Source of the DNA: Buchnera aphidicola (Uroleucon sonchi)
Lineage (GTDB): Bacteria; Pseudomonadota; Gammaproteobacteria; Enterobacterales; Enterobacteriaceae
Reading direction: 5' to 3'
Assembly (NCBI RefSeq): GCF_011035165.1
Contig: NZ_CP047588.1
Location: forward strand, 310,001 to 374,000
DNA: 64,000 nt
Below, in pieces: positions 21,706 through 32,827 of this stretch (the stretch's first letter is position 1; the number at the start of each line of letters is the position of its first letter). The notes below the pieces were generated by a model. The model searched no databases, had not been told where the DNA came from, and was given only the letters and a program-made list of their open reading frames with translations. Position numbers and translations under genes: made by a program.

Positions 21706-22791
21706 TTATCCATATCGATTTTCAAAATAAGACATAAATTTTATTAAAGTTTTAATTCCTGTTAATGGCATGGCATTATAAATTGATGCTCTCATACCTC
21801 CAACTATACGATGTCCTTTTAAATACTTTAAACCTAATTTATCGGCTTCTTCTAAAAAAATATGATTTAATTGTGGATATTTTAAATAAAATACTACATT
21901 CATCATAGATCTGTTTATATCATTAATATTATTAATATAAAAGTCACTTTCATCTATTTTTTTATATAATAAATCTGATTTTTTTTTATTAAGTTTTTCA
22001 ATATTTTTTAAGCCTCCTTGTTTTTTAAGCCATTTAAACACTAATCCTGATAAATACCAAGAAAATGTAGGAGGTGTATTAAACATAGATTGATGTATTA
22101 ATATTGTTTTATAATCTAAAATAGAAGGTGATATTTTTGAAAAACATCTAATCATTTTTTCTTTAATAATAATTATAGTAATGCCTGCAGGACCAATATT
22201 TTTTTGCGCACCTGCGTAAATAAGATCATAATTATTAACATTAATTACACGAGATAAAATACAAGATGAAAAATCTGCGATAATCACTTTTTTTTCAAAT
22301 ACAGGTTCTTCATAAATAGATAATCCATCTATAGTTTCATTAGGACAATAATGAATATATGCTGAATTTTGATTAATGTTCCATTGACTCATAGGTAAGA
22401 GAAATATTTTTTCATCGCATTGTTTTTTAATACAGATTTCACTAGGAGTGCAATATTTTTTAGCTTCTATATAAGCACAATAAGACCAATAACCACTATT
22501 AATATAATCTGTTTTTCTTGCACCATTTAATAAATTCATAGGAATAGCAGAAAACTGACCTCTAGCACCACCTTGACAAAATAATACTTTAAAATCATCA
22601 GGTATATTTAATAAATCTCTTAAATCTTGCTCTGCTTCTGCAGCAACTTGAATAAATTCTTCACTACGATGACTAATCTCCATAATAGAAGAGCCTGACT
22701 GATTCCAATTTTGAAATTCTTCTCTTGCTTTTAACATTACATCTTGTGGCATCATAGCTGGACCAGCACTAAAATTATAAACGATATTCAT
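21706..22791 (-). CDS. serC: SerC, phosphoserine aminotransferase
   Basis: PLP enzyme that transaminates 3-phosphohydroxypyruvate, and also the erythronate analogue in vitamin B6 synthesis. The 361 residues (E. coli 362) show NFSAGPAMMP at the start, HRSEEF, CQGGARGQFSAIPMNLL, the PLP lysine in IYAGAQKNIGPAG (about 197) and the C-terminal RIVGGMRASIYNAMP. It is upstream of aroA on the same strand and 37 bases after serS. Confidence 0.97.
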   Translation of the reverse strand: MNIVYNFSAGPAMMPQDVMLKAREEFQNWNQSGSSIMEISHRSEEFIQVAAEAEQDLRDLLNIPDDFKVLFCQGGARGQFSAIPMNLLNGARKTDYINSGYWSYCAYIEAKKYCTPSEICIKKQCDEKIFLLPMSQWNINQNSAYIHYCPNETIDGLSIYEEPVFEKKVIIADFSSCILSRVINVNNYDLIYAGAQKNIGPAGITIIIIKEKMIRCFSKISPSILDYKTILIHQSMFNTPPTFSWYLSGLVFKWLKKQGGLKNIEKLNKKKSDLLYKKIDESDFYINNINDINRSMMNVVFYLKYPQLNHIFLEEADKLGLKYLKGHRIVGGMRASIYNAMPLTGIKTLIKFMSYFENRYG

Positions 22792-22828
22792 GTTTACACC
22801 AATTATATTATAAGAATTATATTTGTAA

Positions 22829-24112
22829 TTAATTTATAAATTTTAATCCTTGCATATATTTTTTTTGTAGAATTTTAGGAATTTCTACACGACCATCAGA
22901 ATCTTGATAATTTTCTAAAATAGCCGCTAATGTTCTTCCAATTGCTAAACCAGAACCATTTAATGTATGCACAAAAATATTTTTTTTTTCAGATTTTTTT
23001 TTATAACGAGCTTTCATACGACGTGCTTGAAAATCATGCATATTAGAACAAGAGGAAATTTCTCGATATCTTTCTTCTGCAGGAAACCAAACTTCTAAAT
23101 CATACGTTTTGATAGACGCAAAACCCATTTCTCCTGTACATAATAATATTTTTCTATACGGTAAATTTAATAGTTGTAATACTTTTTCAGCATGATGAGT
23201 TAAAGTTTCTAATGCGCTCATAGATTTAGTTGGTTCTACAATTTGAACTAACTCTACTTTATCGAATTGATGTAATCGAATTAATCCTTTGGTATCACGT
23301 CCATACGAAGACGCTTCTGAACGAAAACAAGGAGTATGTGCTGTCAACATAATAGGCAAATCATGTTCATTTATTATTTTATTATAGACTAAATTAGTTA
23401 GTGGCACTTCTCCAGTAGGAATTAATATATATTTTTTTTTATCTAAATCCGTTATATGAAATAAATCATTAGTAAATTTAGGCAGTTGTCCAGTTCCATA
23501 TAATGCTTGAGGATGCACTAAATAAGGAACATATGTCTCTGTATAACCATGATTTAAAGTATGTAAATCTAACATAAATTGACTTAATGCTCTATGTAAA
23601 AGAGCTATTTCCCCTGTCATTGTAACAAATCGTGAACCTGACATTTTAGATGCAGATTCTAAATCTAATTGATTAAATTTTTGACCAATTGCTACATGAT
23701 CTTGAACAGGAAAATTATATTTTCTTTTTTTTCCCCAATATTTAATTTCTTTATTATAAATTGGAGAATTACCTTCTGGTACATCATCTGAAGGAATATT
23801 CGGTATACACATAGAAAAATTATAAATTTCGTCTTTTAAATTTTTAAGTCGAGTTTGTAAAAGCTGTACATTTTTTGATGATTCTATAAGAATATTTTTT
23901 AAATTTGACTGTTCATTTGTATTTTCTTTAGATTTTTTAAGCAAATTTGATAATGAATTGTGTTTAAATTGTAAATTTTCAGTTTCAATTTGTAATTTTT
24001 TTCGACAATCTTCTAAAGAAGATATTTTTTTAATATCTAATATATAACCTTTTTTTAATAATTTTTGAGCAACTAAATGTAATTCATGTCTTAATAAATA
24101 TGGATTTAACAT
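22829..24112 (-). CDS. serS: SerS, seryl-tRNA synthetase
   Basis: Class II synthetase charging tRNA-Ser, whose UGA isoacceptor is encoded at 40370. The 427 residues (E. coli 430) start with the long antiparallel coiled coil (about 28-100) that grips the tRNA-Ser variable arm, then motif 2 (TPCFRSEASSYGRDTKGLIR, about 260-279) and motif 3 (LNGSGLAIGRTLAAILE, about 383-399). It contains an in-frame run of ten A in mRNA sense (22989-22980) that does not break the frame. Confidence 0.97.
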   Translation of the reverse strand: MLNPYLLRHELHLVAQKLLKKGYILDIKKISSLEDCRKKLQIETENLQFKHNSLSNLLKKSKENTNEQSNLKNILIESSKNVQLLQTRLKNLKDEIYNFSMCIPNIPSDDVPEGNSPIYNKEIKYWGKKRKYNFPVQDHVAIGQKFNQLDLESASKMSGSRFVTMTGEIALLHRALSQFMLDLHTLNHGYTETYVPYLVHPQALYGTGQLPKFTNDLFHITDLDKKKYILIPTGEVPLTNLVYNKIINEHDLPIMLTAHTPCFRSEASSYGRDTKGLIRLHQFDKVELVQIVEPTKSMSALETLTHHAEKVLQLLNLPYRKILLCTGEMGFASIKTYDLEVWFPAEERYREISSCSNMHDFQARRMKARYKKKSEKKNIFVHTLNGSGLAIGRTLAAILENYQDSDGRVEIPKILQKKYMQGLKFIN

Positions 24113-24441
24113 AACATGTTTTCTCTTTTAAAATTACAAAAAATATTATAAACAATTTATTGTATAATTTCTTATTATAAAATCAGTATAATATTAAAGT
24201 TTAAATTTAATAATTTTTTATTAAAATTAAATATTAAGATGTATTGTTAAAATTTAAACAATAAAAATTATTTAATAATAAATAATTTTATAATAAAGTT
24301 ATTAACTTTAATCAATGATATTATTATTGTTTTTGAAAAATTATTTTATTAAACAATTAATAATTCAAGTGTAAAAAATACAATATATATTGTATGATAC
24401 TTACATTAATCATAACAAAATTTATTTTAGAAAAATAAAAT
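24113..24441. other. Divergent intergenic region serS/trxB
   Basis: 329 bases of A+T-rich sequence with no gene. A TATGAT at 24393-24398 could be the -10 of trxB but lacks a good -35. The short palindrome ATACAATATATATTGTAT (24379-24396) overlaps it and may be chance in such composition. Confidence 0.4.
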
Positions 24442-25395
24442 ATGAATAAGATAAAACATAATAAAATAATTATTTTAGGTTCTGGCCCGGCTGGATATAC
24501 TGCTGCAATATATGCTTCACGAGCAAATTTGCATCCTATTTTAATTACTGGAACCAATCAAGGGGGTCAGTTAATGAATACTAGCGAAATTGAAAATTGG
24601 CCTGGAGATACAAAAAAAATTAGTGGATCAGAACTAATGAATAGAATGTATCAACATGCTAAAAATCTAAATACTGAGGTAATATCTGACAATATAATAA
24701 AAGTCAATTTTAAACAAAAACCTTTTTATTTAAAAGGAGAACAACATGAATATACTTCGGATACAGTAATTATTGCTACTGGTGCTACCCCAAGGTATTT
24801 AGGATTAGAGTCAGAAAAACTATTTCAAGGAAAGGGAGTTTCAACGTGCGCAGTATGCGATGGTTTTTTTTATAAAGATCAAGAAGTTGCAGTAGTAGGA
24901 GGTGGTAATACAGCCATAGAAGAAGTATTGTATTTATCAAATTTTGTTAAAAAAATACATTTAATACATCGCAGAACAAATTTCAGCGCTGAAAAAATTT
25001 TATTAGATAGACTAGAAAAACAACTAAAAAATAAAAAAATTATTACTTATTTTAATTCTACTATAACAGAAATATTAGGAGATAGTAATGGAGTAACAGA
25101 TATTATAATTAAAAATAGTCAAGCAACAAAAAAATTAAAAGTTAAAGTATCTGGATTATTTGTAGCTATTGGATATATTCCTAATACAAATATATTTGTA
25201 AATGAATTAAAAATAAAAAATGGTTATATTCAAGTACAAAAAGGTGTTCATGGAAACTATACACAAACAAGCATACCGGGTATATTTGCCGCAGGAGATG
25301 TCATTGATCATGTATACAAACAAGCAATTACATCATCTGCTAGTGGATGTATGGCCGCCTTAGATAGTGAGCGTTATATAAATTCATTAATATAA
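24442..25395 (+). CDS. trxB: TrxB, thioredoxin reductase
   Basis: NADPH-dependent flavoenzyme that reduces thioredoxin. The 317 residues (E. coli 321) contain the FAD motif ILGSGPAGYTAAIYA (about 11-25), the redox-active pair in CAVCDGFFY (about 136-144), the NADPH motif GGGNTAIEE and the C-terminal FAD contact GIFAAGDVIDHVYKQAITS. Divergent from serS. A hairpin follows the stop. Confidence 0.97.
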   Translation: MNKIKHNKIIILGSGPAGYTAAIYASRANLHPILITGTNQGGQLMNTSEIENWPGDTKKISGSELMNRMYQHAKNLNTEVISDNIIKVNFKQKPFYLKGEQHEYTSDTVIIATGATPRYLGLESEKLFQGKGVSTCAVCDGFFYKDQEVAVVGGGNTAIEEVLYLSNFVKKIHLIHRRTNFSAEKILLDRLEKQLKNKKIITYFNSTITEILGDSNGVTDIIIKNSQATKKLKVKVSGLFVAIGYIPNTNIFVNELKIKNGYIQVQKGVHGNYTQTSIPGIFAAGDVIDHVYKQAITSSASGCMAALDSERYINSLI

Positions 25396-25423
25396 AAATA
25401 ATTTTTTTTATATTATTAAAAAT

Positions 25424-25446
25424 ATACTAGTCAATTTGACTAGTAT
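25424..25446 (+). terminator. Hairpin after trxB
   Basis: Perfect inverted repeat (ATACTAGTCA at 25424-25433 and TGACTAGTAT at 25437-25446) with a three-base loop, between trxB and infA. No strong T run follows, so termination may be weak. Confidence 0.55.
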
Positions 25447-25492
25447 CTGTTAATATTAATAATATAATATTAAATTTTTAATAAGAAAAAAA

Positions 25493-25711
25493 ATGTCAAA
25501 AGAAGATAATATTGAAATGCAAGGAACCGTAATAGATACACTTCCTAATACTATGTTTCGTGTAGAATTAGAAAATAAACATATTATTACTGCGCATATT
25601 TCAGGAAAAATGAGAAAAAATTATATTCGAATATTAACTGGAGATAAAGTCACTGTAGAATTAACCCCTTATGATTTAACGAAAGGAAGAATTATTTTCA
25701 GGAGTCGTTAA
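25493..25711 (+). CDS. infA: InfA, translation initiation factor IF-1
   Basis: Small OB-fold factor that occupies the ribosomal A site during initiation. The 72 residues match E. coli length, with [36 protein letters not shown] and [12 protein letters not shown] all recognisable. Isolated between trxB and aspS. One of the most conserved proteins in the window. Confidence 0.98.
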   Translation: MSKEDNIEMQGTVIDTLPNTMFRVELENKHIITAHISGKMRKNYIRILTGDKVTVELTPYDLTKGRIIFRSR

Positions 25712-25880
25712 CATTTAAAAAATTCAATATAATAATTAATATTTTGAAATATCAATTATCTTCTAAAATAAAATTCATTTCTTAATCACTTATCTATTCA
25801 TTATCTACTTATAAAAAAATAAAAAATCAATTATATTTTTATTACTACATGAGATATGTTTAAAATTTTAAAGAGAACTT

Positions 25881-27638
25881 ATGCGTACTCAATATTGCGG
25901 AAATATTCGAATTAATGATTTAAATAAAACAGTTAGATTATGTGGTTGGGTGCATAATATACGAAATTTTAGTCATTTTATTTTTATTGACATGAGAGAT
26001 TGTACAGGTTTGATTCAAATTATTTGCACATTAAAGAACAAAAAAATTTTTAATAAAGCATTAAGTTTAAAACATGAATTTTGTATTCAAATTGCTGGTA
26101 TAGTACAAAACAGATCCGAAAAAAATATAAATAAAAATATGAAGACTGGAGAGATAGAAATTTTAGCAAATACATTAAATATTTTAAATGCTTCTGAAGC
26201 TTTACCAATAAATTATAAAATTGATAACAATAATGATCTAAGATTAAAATATAGATATTTAGATTTACGAAATTTAAATATCTTTGAAAATCTAAAAACA
26301 AGGAATAACATTACTTATTTAATAAGACAATTTTTAACAAAAAAAAAATTTTTAGATATTGAAACTCCAATTCTTACAAAATCTACACCTGAAGGAGCTA
26401 GAGATTATTTAGTTCCTAGTCGTAATCATCATGGAAAATTTTACGCATTACCGCAATCTCCACAGTTATTTAAACAAATGTTAATGATTTCTTGTATTGA
26501 TAAATATTATCAAATAGTTAAATGTTTTCGTGATGAAGATTTACGTTCAGATCGTCAACCAGAATTCACGCAAATTGATATCGAAGTCTCTTTTATGAAT
26601 TCTAAAAAATTACGTAATTTAATTGAAAAAATGATAGTACATATATGGTCAAAAATTATTCATGTTAAGTTATCAAAATTTCCTGTAATATCTTACGATG
26701 AATCAATCAAAAAATATGGTTCAGACAAACCAGATTTAAGAAACCCAATTGAAATTATTGATATATATGATATATTTAATAATGAAAAATCTATTTCGTT
26801 TTTTAATCTAAATATTAAAAAAAATAATCGAATAGCACTATTATGTATTCCTAAAGGTGCCCATTTAAGTCGAAAAAAAATTGATTATTATACAGAATAT
26901 GTAAAACAATATGGTGCTAAAAAATTATTTTATATTAAAATAATAAATGATAATTTTAATAACAATACTGTATCTAGTTCTATTAAAAATATATTAGATA
27001 CTGTAATTTTAAAAAAAATACTTAAAATAAGTAAAGCTCACATTGGAGATATTTTATTTTTAATAGCTGATGAAAAATATATTGTTAATCAATCTCTTAA
27101 TATGTTGCGTTTAAAGTTAGGTAATGATTTAAAAATTACTAATCAAAATAGTTGGGAGCCTGTATGGATTATTAATTTTCCTATGTTTCAGAAAAATGCT
27201 CAAGGAAAATTTGATCCAGTTCATCATCCCTTTACAGCCATGAAAGATATAGATATAAATCAATTAAAAAATGCACCAAATCTAGCAATTTCAGATAGTT
27301 ATGATCTAGTAATAAATGGTTATGAAATCGGTGGAGGTTCTGTTCGAATTCATAATGCTTCAATACAAAAACAAGTTTTTGATATAATTGGAATTGATCC
27401 ATATACGCAATATCAACAATTTGGTTTTTTAATAGAAGCATTAAAATATGGTGCTCCTCCACATGCAGGAATAGCTTTAGGTTTAGATAGAATAGTCATG
27501 TTATTAACAAATAGCAAAAATATTAGAGATGTAATTGCTTTTCCTAAAACCACATCAGCAACTTGTCTAATGACTAATTCTCCTAGTATAATTGAAAAAT
27601 CAATATTACAAGAACTATCTATACAAGTACTACAATGA
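25881..27638 (+). CDS. aspS: AspS, aspartyl-tRNA synthetase
   Basis: Class II synthetase. The 585 residues (E. coli 590) show the N-terminal anticodon-binding OB fold (1-105), motif 1 around residue 160, motif 2 [20 protein letters not shown] (about 215-234), the bacterial GAD insertion (about 280-420, the most diverged part, rich in K and N) and motif 3 [14 protein letters not shown] (about 530). An in-frame run of ten A lies at 26339-26348 near motif 1. It is convergent with znuB, only 12 bases apart. Confidence 0.97.
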   Translation: MRTQYCGNIRINDLNKTVRLCGWVHNIRNFSHFIFIDMRDCTGLIQIICTLKNKKIFNKALSLKHEFCIQIAGIVQNRSEKNINKNMKTGEIEILANTLNILNASEALPINYKIDNNNDLRLKYRYLDLRNLNIFENLKTRNNITYLIRQFLTKKKFLDIETPILTKSTPEGARDYLVPSRNHHGKFYALPQSPQLFKQMLMISCIDKYYQIVKCFRDEDLRSDRQPEFTQIDIEVSFMNSKKLRNLIEKMIVHIWSKIIHVKLSKFPVISYDESIKKYGSDKPDLRNPIEIIDIYDIFNNEKSISFFNLNIKKNNRIALLCIPKGAHLSRKKIDYYTEYVKQYGAKKLFYIKIINDNFNNNTVSSSIKNILDTVILKKILKISKAHIGDILFLIADEKYIVNQSLNMLRLKLGNDLKITNQNSWEPVWIINFPMFQKNAQGKFDPVHHPFTAMKDIDINQLKNAPNLAISDSYDLVINGYEIGGGSVRIHNASIQKQVFDIIGIDPYTQYQQFGFLIEALKYGAPPHAGIALGLDRIVMLLTNSKNIRDVIAFPKTTSATCLMTNSPSIIEKSILQELSIQVLQ

Positions 27639-27650
27639 GTATAATATATT

Positions 27651-28445
27651 TTATTTATAAAAAAAATATTTTCTTATATTGCTTATCAAACATAAAAAAG
27701 AAGAAAATAGCACAATAGATGGACTTGTAGGTGTATGAGCATAAAAAGAAAATATTATGCCTCCTGTAACAGATATAATACTAACTAAAATAGAAATAAT
27801 GACCATATTTTCTGGTGAATTAGAAAAATGTTGTGCTGTAGCAGGGGGAATAATTAATAATGAAGTGATCAATAATGCTCCTACAAATTTAATAGATATA
27901 GAAATATTTAATGCAATTATTAACATAATAATTAAACGAGCATAAAAAATATTTATACCATCTGCTTGAGCTAATTCTTCATTAATAGTTGCAGATAAAA
28001 TATAATTCCAATAATAATATAAAATACTTAGTATAATTATACTATTTATAACAATAATAATTAAATCATATTTTGTAACAGCTAAAAGATCTCCAAACAA
28101 ATAATGTGTAACATCGATTCTATGATTATTTGATATGATACTCATTAAAATAATACCCAAAGATAATGTGCTATGCGAAATAATATTTAATATCGTATCT
28201 ATAGCAAACGGTAATAATGTTTCTAACCATGCCAAAATAATTGCAAGTATGCTCATTAGAAGAAATAAAGAAAAAAATGAATTAATATTAAAAATAATAG
28301 ATATTGCAATACCTAAAATAGATGAATGCGATAAAGTATCACCAAAGGATGCCATACGTCTCCATAACACAAATGAACCTAATGCAGCTGTAGTTAAAGA
28401 AAGAATTACACCTGTTAACCATCCCAAAAAAATCAGTTTAAACAT
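27651..28445 (-). CDS. znuB: ZnuB, zinc ABC transporter permease
   Basis: Membrane subunit of the high-affinity zinc importer. The 264 residues (E. coli 261) form about seven to eight hydrophobic segments and carry the family motifs AALGSFVLWRRMASFGDTLS (about 21-40) and GALLITSLLIIPPATAQ (about 188-204). It follows znuC on the same strand. The binding protein gene znuA, normally beside znuC, is not in this window. Confidence 0.92.
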   Translation of the reverse strand: MFKLIFLGWLTGVILSLTTAALGSFVLWRRMASFGDTLSHSSILGIAISIIFNINSFFSLFLLMSILAIILAWLETLLPFAIDTILNIISHSTLSLGIILMSIISNNHRIDVTHYLFGDLLAVTKYDLIIIVINSIIILSILYYYWNYILSATINEELAQADGINIFYARLIIMLIIALNISISIKFVGALLITSLLIIPPATAQHFSNSPENMVIISILVSIISVTGGIIFSFYAHTPTSPSIVLFSSFLCLISNIRKYFFYK

Positions 28446-28474
28446 AATATTACTCTTTTATTGCTAAAATTTAT

Positions 28475-29191
28475 TTAAAAATTATGAATATGATTATGAT
28501 GATGTTGGTAAAATGCTAATTTTTTAAAATCTTTTGATCCAAAAATAGCAATAAATTCTAAATTATTACATACAGTCTCTGGGGCTCCAGAACAACAAAT
28601 ATGATTATTTAAACAAATTACCTTATCTGTCTCGGAGGTTACAAAATTTAAATCATGAGAAACTAAAAGTATTGAACATTTTAATTCATGACGAATATCA
28701 TTAATTAATTGGTATAAAGTTGATTGTCCTATCACATCTAAACCCTGCATAGGCTCGTCTAAAATAATTAAATTAGGTTTATTTAATAAGGCTTTTGCTA
28801 AAAGAATTCTCTGTGTTTCTCCTCCCGATAACTCTTGTAATTGTCTGTATTTTAACGCATCTGCATTTACACGTGCTAACATTTTTGATATATTGATGTT
28901 ATTTTGAGTTTGAGATAATTGCATAAAACGATTTACGGTAATTGGCAACAAGTAATTTAAAGATAATTTTTGCGGTACATATCCTATAGATAAATTCTCT
29001 TTACGTAAAATTGTACCAGAATGAGGTTTAATTAATCCTAAAATTACACGTATTAAAGTAGATTTACCTGCTCCGTTAGGACCAATTAAAGTCAAAACTT
29101 GATTAGAATTTAAAGATAACGTAATATCTGTAAGAACAGAACGATTAGATAAATTGACATAAATATTTTTTAATTGAATAAAATTAGACAT
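28475..29191 (-). CDS. znuC: ZnuC, zinc ABC transporter ATPase
   Basis: ATPase partner of ZnuB. I choose the ATG at 29191 (238 residues, beginning MSNFIQLKNI), because it aligns with the E. coli N-terminus; an upstream in-frame start at 29236 would add 15 unconserved residues. Motifs: Walker A GPNGAGKST, signature LSGGETQRILLAKA, Walker B LIILDEP, switch VSHDL, then CLNNHICCSGAPETV, specific for ZnuC. The tail ends in a histidine-rich stretch (HHHNHIH) as in E. coli, shorter by about 13 residues. Confidence 0.94.
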   Translation of the reverse strand: MSNFIQLKNIYVNLSNRSVLTDITLSLNSNQVLTLIGPNGAGKSTLIRVILGLIKPHSGTILRKENLSIGYVPQKLSLNYLLPITVNRFMQLSQTQNNINISKMLARVNADALKYRQLQELSGGETQRILLAKALLNKPNLIILDEPMQGLDVIGQSTLYQLINDIRHELKCSILLVSHDLNFVTSETDKVICLNNHICCSGAPETVCNNLEFIAIFGSKDFKKLAFYQHHHNHIHNF

Positions 29192-29450
29192 ATTTTTTAA
29201 TTTGTTTCGAATAAATATATTTTTTAAACAAACCATTATTAGTTATACAATAAATGATTATTATTCTAGTTTATTAGTATAGTAAAACATGATAGAATTA
29301 TTTGATATATTTTATTTTATTATTTCAATATTATTAAAATAATTAATTGATTATTTTTATAATCGTAAAATTTTTATTAATTATTTAATATAATCATAAT
29401 CATTTTTTAATAATTTTTTTAACATATTCATTAATTTATAATAATTTAAG

Positions 29451-30893
29451 TTATGTAACTTGCAAAATTCTACTAGTATTAGTTTTTCCGGATTGTCCCA
29501 TAATGTCACCTTGCGTTATAATAACTAAATCACCACTAATTAAAAATCCTTTATTACATAAAAGAACAATTGCTTCATGTGCAGATTTAAACCCATCGTT
29601 TTTACTGTTAAAATATATTGGAGTCACTCCTCGATATAAAGTGGTTAATTTTAGCGTTTTTATGTTTTTTGATAAAGCAAAAATAGGTAATCCTGATGTG
29701 ATACGCGATGTCATAAGTGCAGTTTTGCCAGATTCGGTCATAATAACAATAGCTTTAATACCTTTTAAATGATTGGCAACATACATAGCTGACATCGCAA
29801 TAGCTTCTTCAATATCATTAAATTGTATATTTAATCGATGTCTAGAAACATTAATGCTTGGAACTTTTTCTGCTCCTTCGCAAATTTTTGCCATTTTTAT
29901 AATAGTCTCTGATGGATATTTACCGGATGCTGTTTCTGCTGATAGCATAACAGCATCACTACCATCTAATACAGCATTTGCAACATCCATTACTTCTGCA
30001 CGTGTAGGTAATGGATTAGTAATCATAGATTCCATCATTTGAGTTGCTGTGATTACTATTTTATTTAATTGTCTAGATGTTTTAATTAATTTCTTTTGCA
30101 CTCCTGCAAGTTCATAATCACCGATTTCTACTCCTAAATCTCCTCGAGCAATCATAATTGCATCTGACGCTAAAATAATATCTTCGATTGCATGTTGATT
30201 TACTACAACTTCTGCACGTTCTATTTTTGCTATAATTTTAGCATTACTACCAGATCGTTCAACTAACTTGCGTGCCTGCTTTAAATCATCACTACATCTA
30301 GGGAAAGATATTGCTAAATAATCTACATCAATTTCTGTTGCAAGTATAATATCTTTTTTATCTTTATCTGTTAAAACATTAGCAGATAAACCTCCTCCTA
30401 ATTTATTAATACCTTTATTATTTGAAAGAAATCCTCCTATGATTACTTTGGTAATTACCTCATGGTCAGTGACTTTTATAACTTTTAACTGTATCTTACC
30501 ATCATCTAATAATAATATATCATTAACTGATACATCATTAGATAAATTTTTATAATCGATTCCTACACGCTCTTGAGTACCTAGAACATCTTCCAAACTC
30601 GTATCTAATATAAAAATATCATCAATATTTAAAAAAACATGATTGTTTTTAAATTTAGAAATACGAATTTTAGGTCCTTGTAAATCACCAAGCAATGCAA
30701 TATGACAACTTAAATTTTTCGTAATTTTTTTTACTTGATTTGCTCTATACTTGTGTTCATTAGCTGAACCATGAGAAAAGTTAAATCTTAAGACATTTAC
30801 TCCAGATCGAATAATTTTTTCAAGATTATTATTGATATCTGTAGATGGACCTAAAGTAGCTATAATTTTTGTTCTTCTTAAGCGATTTAACAT
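29451..30893 (-). CDS. pykA: PykA, pyruvate kinase II
   Basis: Final ATP-forming step of glycolysis. Starting at the ATG at 30893, preceded by an AAGGTG ribosome site, gives 480 residues, the E. coli length; an upstream GTG start would lie on that ribosome site. Visible are [14 protein letters not shown], the active-site [26 protein letters not shown], the [11 protein letters not shown] motif (about 290) and ATQMMESMI. The sequence resembles E. coli PykA more than PykF. It is divergent from zwf, as in E. coli. Confidence 0.96.
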   Translation of the reverse strand: MLNRLRRTKIIATLGPSTDINNNLEKIIRSGVNVLRFNFSHGSANEHKYRANQVKKITKNLSCHIALLGDLQGPKIRISKFKNNHVFLNIDDIFILDTSLEDVLGTQERVGIDYKNLSNDVSVNDILLLDDGKIQLKVIKVTDHEVITKVIIGGFLSNNKGINKLGGGLSANVLTDKDKKDIILATEIDVDYLAISFPRCSDDLKQARKLVERSGSNAKIIAKIERAEVVVNQHAIEDIILASDAIMIARGDLGVEIGDYELAGVQKKLIKTSRQLNKIVITATQMMESMITNPLPTRAEVMDVANAVLDGSDAVMLSAETASGKYPSETIIKMAKICEGAEKVPSINVSRHRLNIQFNDIEEAIAMSAMYVANHLKGIKAIVIMTESGKTALMTSRITSGLPIFALSKNIKTLKLTTLYRGVTPIYFNSKNDGFKSAHEAIVLLCNKGFLISGDLVIITQGDIMGQSGKTNTSRILQVT

Positions 30894-31169
30894 AAAATAC
30901 ACCTTTTAAAACATGTATAAATAAATTTTATTGATACATAAATTATTAATAAATAAAAGAAAATATTTTTTATTTATTAAATTATTAAGAAAAATGTAGT
31001 AATTAATTTAAAAATAATATTATTAAATGATATTATATTTTTAAAAAAAAATATATATAGAATAACACTAATAAATAACAATTTAATAAAATTAAAGTAA
31101 AGACAATTTTTTTTGAATTATTATATTAAATATTCACAATCTATATTCAAATTTTTAAAAGAGAATACT

Positions 31170-32645
31170 ATGACAACAGAAAAAAACCAAGCTTGTGATT
31201 TAGTAATTTTTGGTGCTAAGGGAGACTTAACGAAGAGAAAACTATTGCCTGCTTTATATAAATTAGAAAAGTTACGTAAATTACATAAAAGCACACGTAT
31301 TATTGCAACAGGACGGGCTAATTGGAATACAGAAGATTATATAAAAATAATAAAAAAATCAATAAAAACATTTTTAAAAGAAGACATTCAAGATCATATT
31401 TGGACGCAATTTAGTAGTCGTATATTCTTTCATAATATTAATGTTTATGAAATATTACATTTTAAAAAATTAAAAAAAATATTAGTAAAACAGAATAATA
31501 TAATTATTTATTATTGCGCTACTCCTCCTGAAACATTAAATGCTATTTTTTTAGGTTTAGGAAGTACACATTTAAATTTTCCATCATCACGTATTATTTT
31601 AGAAAAACCATTAGGAGTTTCTTTAAAAACATCACAAATCATTAATAATCAAATTTCTAAATATTTTTCAGAAAAGCAAATATTTCGTATTGATCACTAT
31701 CTTGGAAAAGAATCAATACTTAACCTATTTTCTTTGCGCTTTGCTAATTCCCTATTATTTCATACTTGGAATAATACAATCATTGACCATATTCAAATCA
31801 CTGTTTCTGAAGAAGTTGGAATTGAAGATCGATGGAACTATTTTGATAAAATAGGACAAACTAGAGATATGGTACAAAATCATCTTTTACAACTATTAAC
31901 CATCATTACTATGGATCAACCTAAAAATATTCAATCTGAAAATATTCGAAATGAAAAAGTAAAAATATTACGTTCACTAAATCCAATTAATTTAGATAAT
32001 ATTAATCAGTTTACTGTTAGAGGTCAATATTCTTCCGGAGTAATTAGAGAAAAAAAAGTGCCTTCTTATTTGAAAGAAAATGGTGCAAATAAATATAGTC
32101 AAACTGAAACATTTGTTGCTATGCAAATAAATTTAAATCATGAAAAATGGTTAGGCGTACCATTTTATTTAAGAACAGGAAAACGTTTAGCTCATAAATA
32201 TTCTGAAATAGTGATTGTTTTTAAAAAAAATCCTATAAACTTATTCATAGATTCTAATATAGAATTATTATCAAATAAGTTAATAATTCGTTTAGAACCG
32301 AATCCAAATATTCAATATGATATTTTAAATAAAACTCCAAGTTTGCAAAATAAATATAAATTAGAAATTCTTACATTAAAATCTAATAATATCAATCAAG
32401 AAAATTCTAAAAATTTAATTGATGCATATGAAAGATTATTACTAGAAAGTATGAGAGGTATACAAGCATTATTTGTATCCCGTGATGAAGTAGAAGAATC
32501 ATGGAAATGGATCGACTCAATATTAGATGGATGGAAAAATATAAAAAATGATAATCTTCAATTATATAAAGCTGGCAGTTGGGGCCCTAAAAATGCTAAT
32601 ATACTACTATCTTATAATAATCATACTTGGCATAAATTTCAATAA
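31170..32645 (+). CDS. zwf: Zwf, glucose-6-phosphate 1-dehydrogenase
   Basis: First step of the oxidative pentose phosphate pathway and an NADPH source. The ATG at 31170 sits behind AAAAGAGAA and gives 491 residues, as in E. coli; a TTG at 31113 would add 19 residues without support. Motifs: nucleotide-binding IFGAKGDLTKRKLLPALY (about 13-30), EKPLG, the substrate-binding RIDHYLGKE (about 178-186) and the C-terminal GIQALFVSRDEVEESWKW. Divergent from pykA. Confidence 0.97.
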   Translation: MTTEKNQACDLVIFGAKGDLTKRKLLPALYKLEKLRKLHKSTRIIATGRANWNTEDYIKIIKKSIKTFLKEDIQDHIWTQFSSRIFFHNINVYEILHFKKLKKILVKQNNIIIYYCATPPETLNAIFLGLGSTHLNFPSSRIILEKPLGVSLKTSQIINNQISKYFSEKQIFRIDHYLGKESILNLFSLRFANSLLFHTWNNTIIDHIQITVSEEVGIEDRWNYFDKIGQTRDMVQNHLLQLLTIITMDQPKNIQSENIRNEKVKILRSLNPINLDNINQFTVRGQYSSGVIREKKVPSYLKENGANKYSQTETFVAMQINLNHEKWLGVPFYLRTGKRLAHKYSEIVIVFKKNPINLFIDSNIELLSNKLIIRLEPNPNIQYDILNKTPSLQNKYKLEILTLKSNNINQENSKNLIDAYERLLLESMRGIQALFVSRDEVEESWKWIDSILDGWKNIKNDNLQLYKAGSWGPKNANILLSYNNHTWHKFQ

Positions 32646-32827
32646 AATTATCTAAAATAAATTATCAATCTTGACTTAATAAAGACAAATATGATAGGTT
32701 TCTCTGTATATTATAATATATCTTGTGATATATTGGATATTTTTTTAAAATTATATAATATTCAAATCTTTATAAATTTAAATTTCTTTCAGATATTTTT
32801 GTTTCTAATCGAGGCAGATAATATATT

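Noticed and set aside
24379..24396. Palindrome upstream of trxB as an operator site
   Set aside because: It consists almost entirely of A and T and overlaps a potential -10 sequence; similar palindromes are frequent in these gaps and no repressor candidate is known.
32671..32695. Heat-shock (sigma-32) promoter for htpX
   Set aside because: TTGACT and TATGAT are present but 13 bases apart, and the C-rich -10 typical of sigma-32 promoters is missing.
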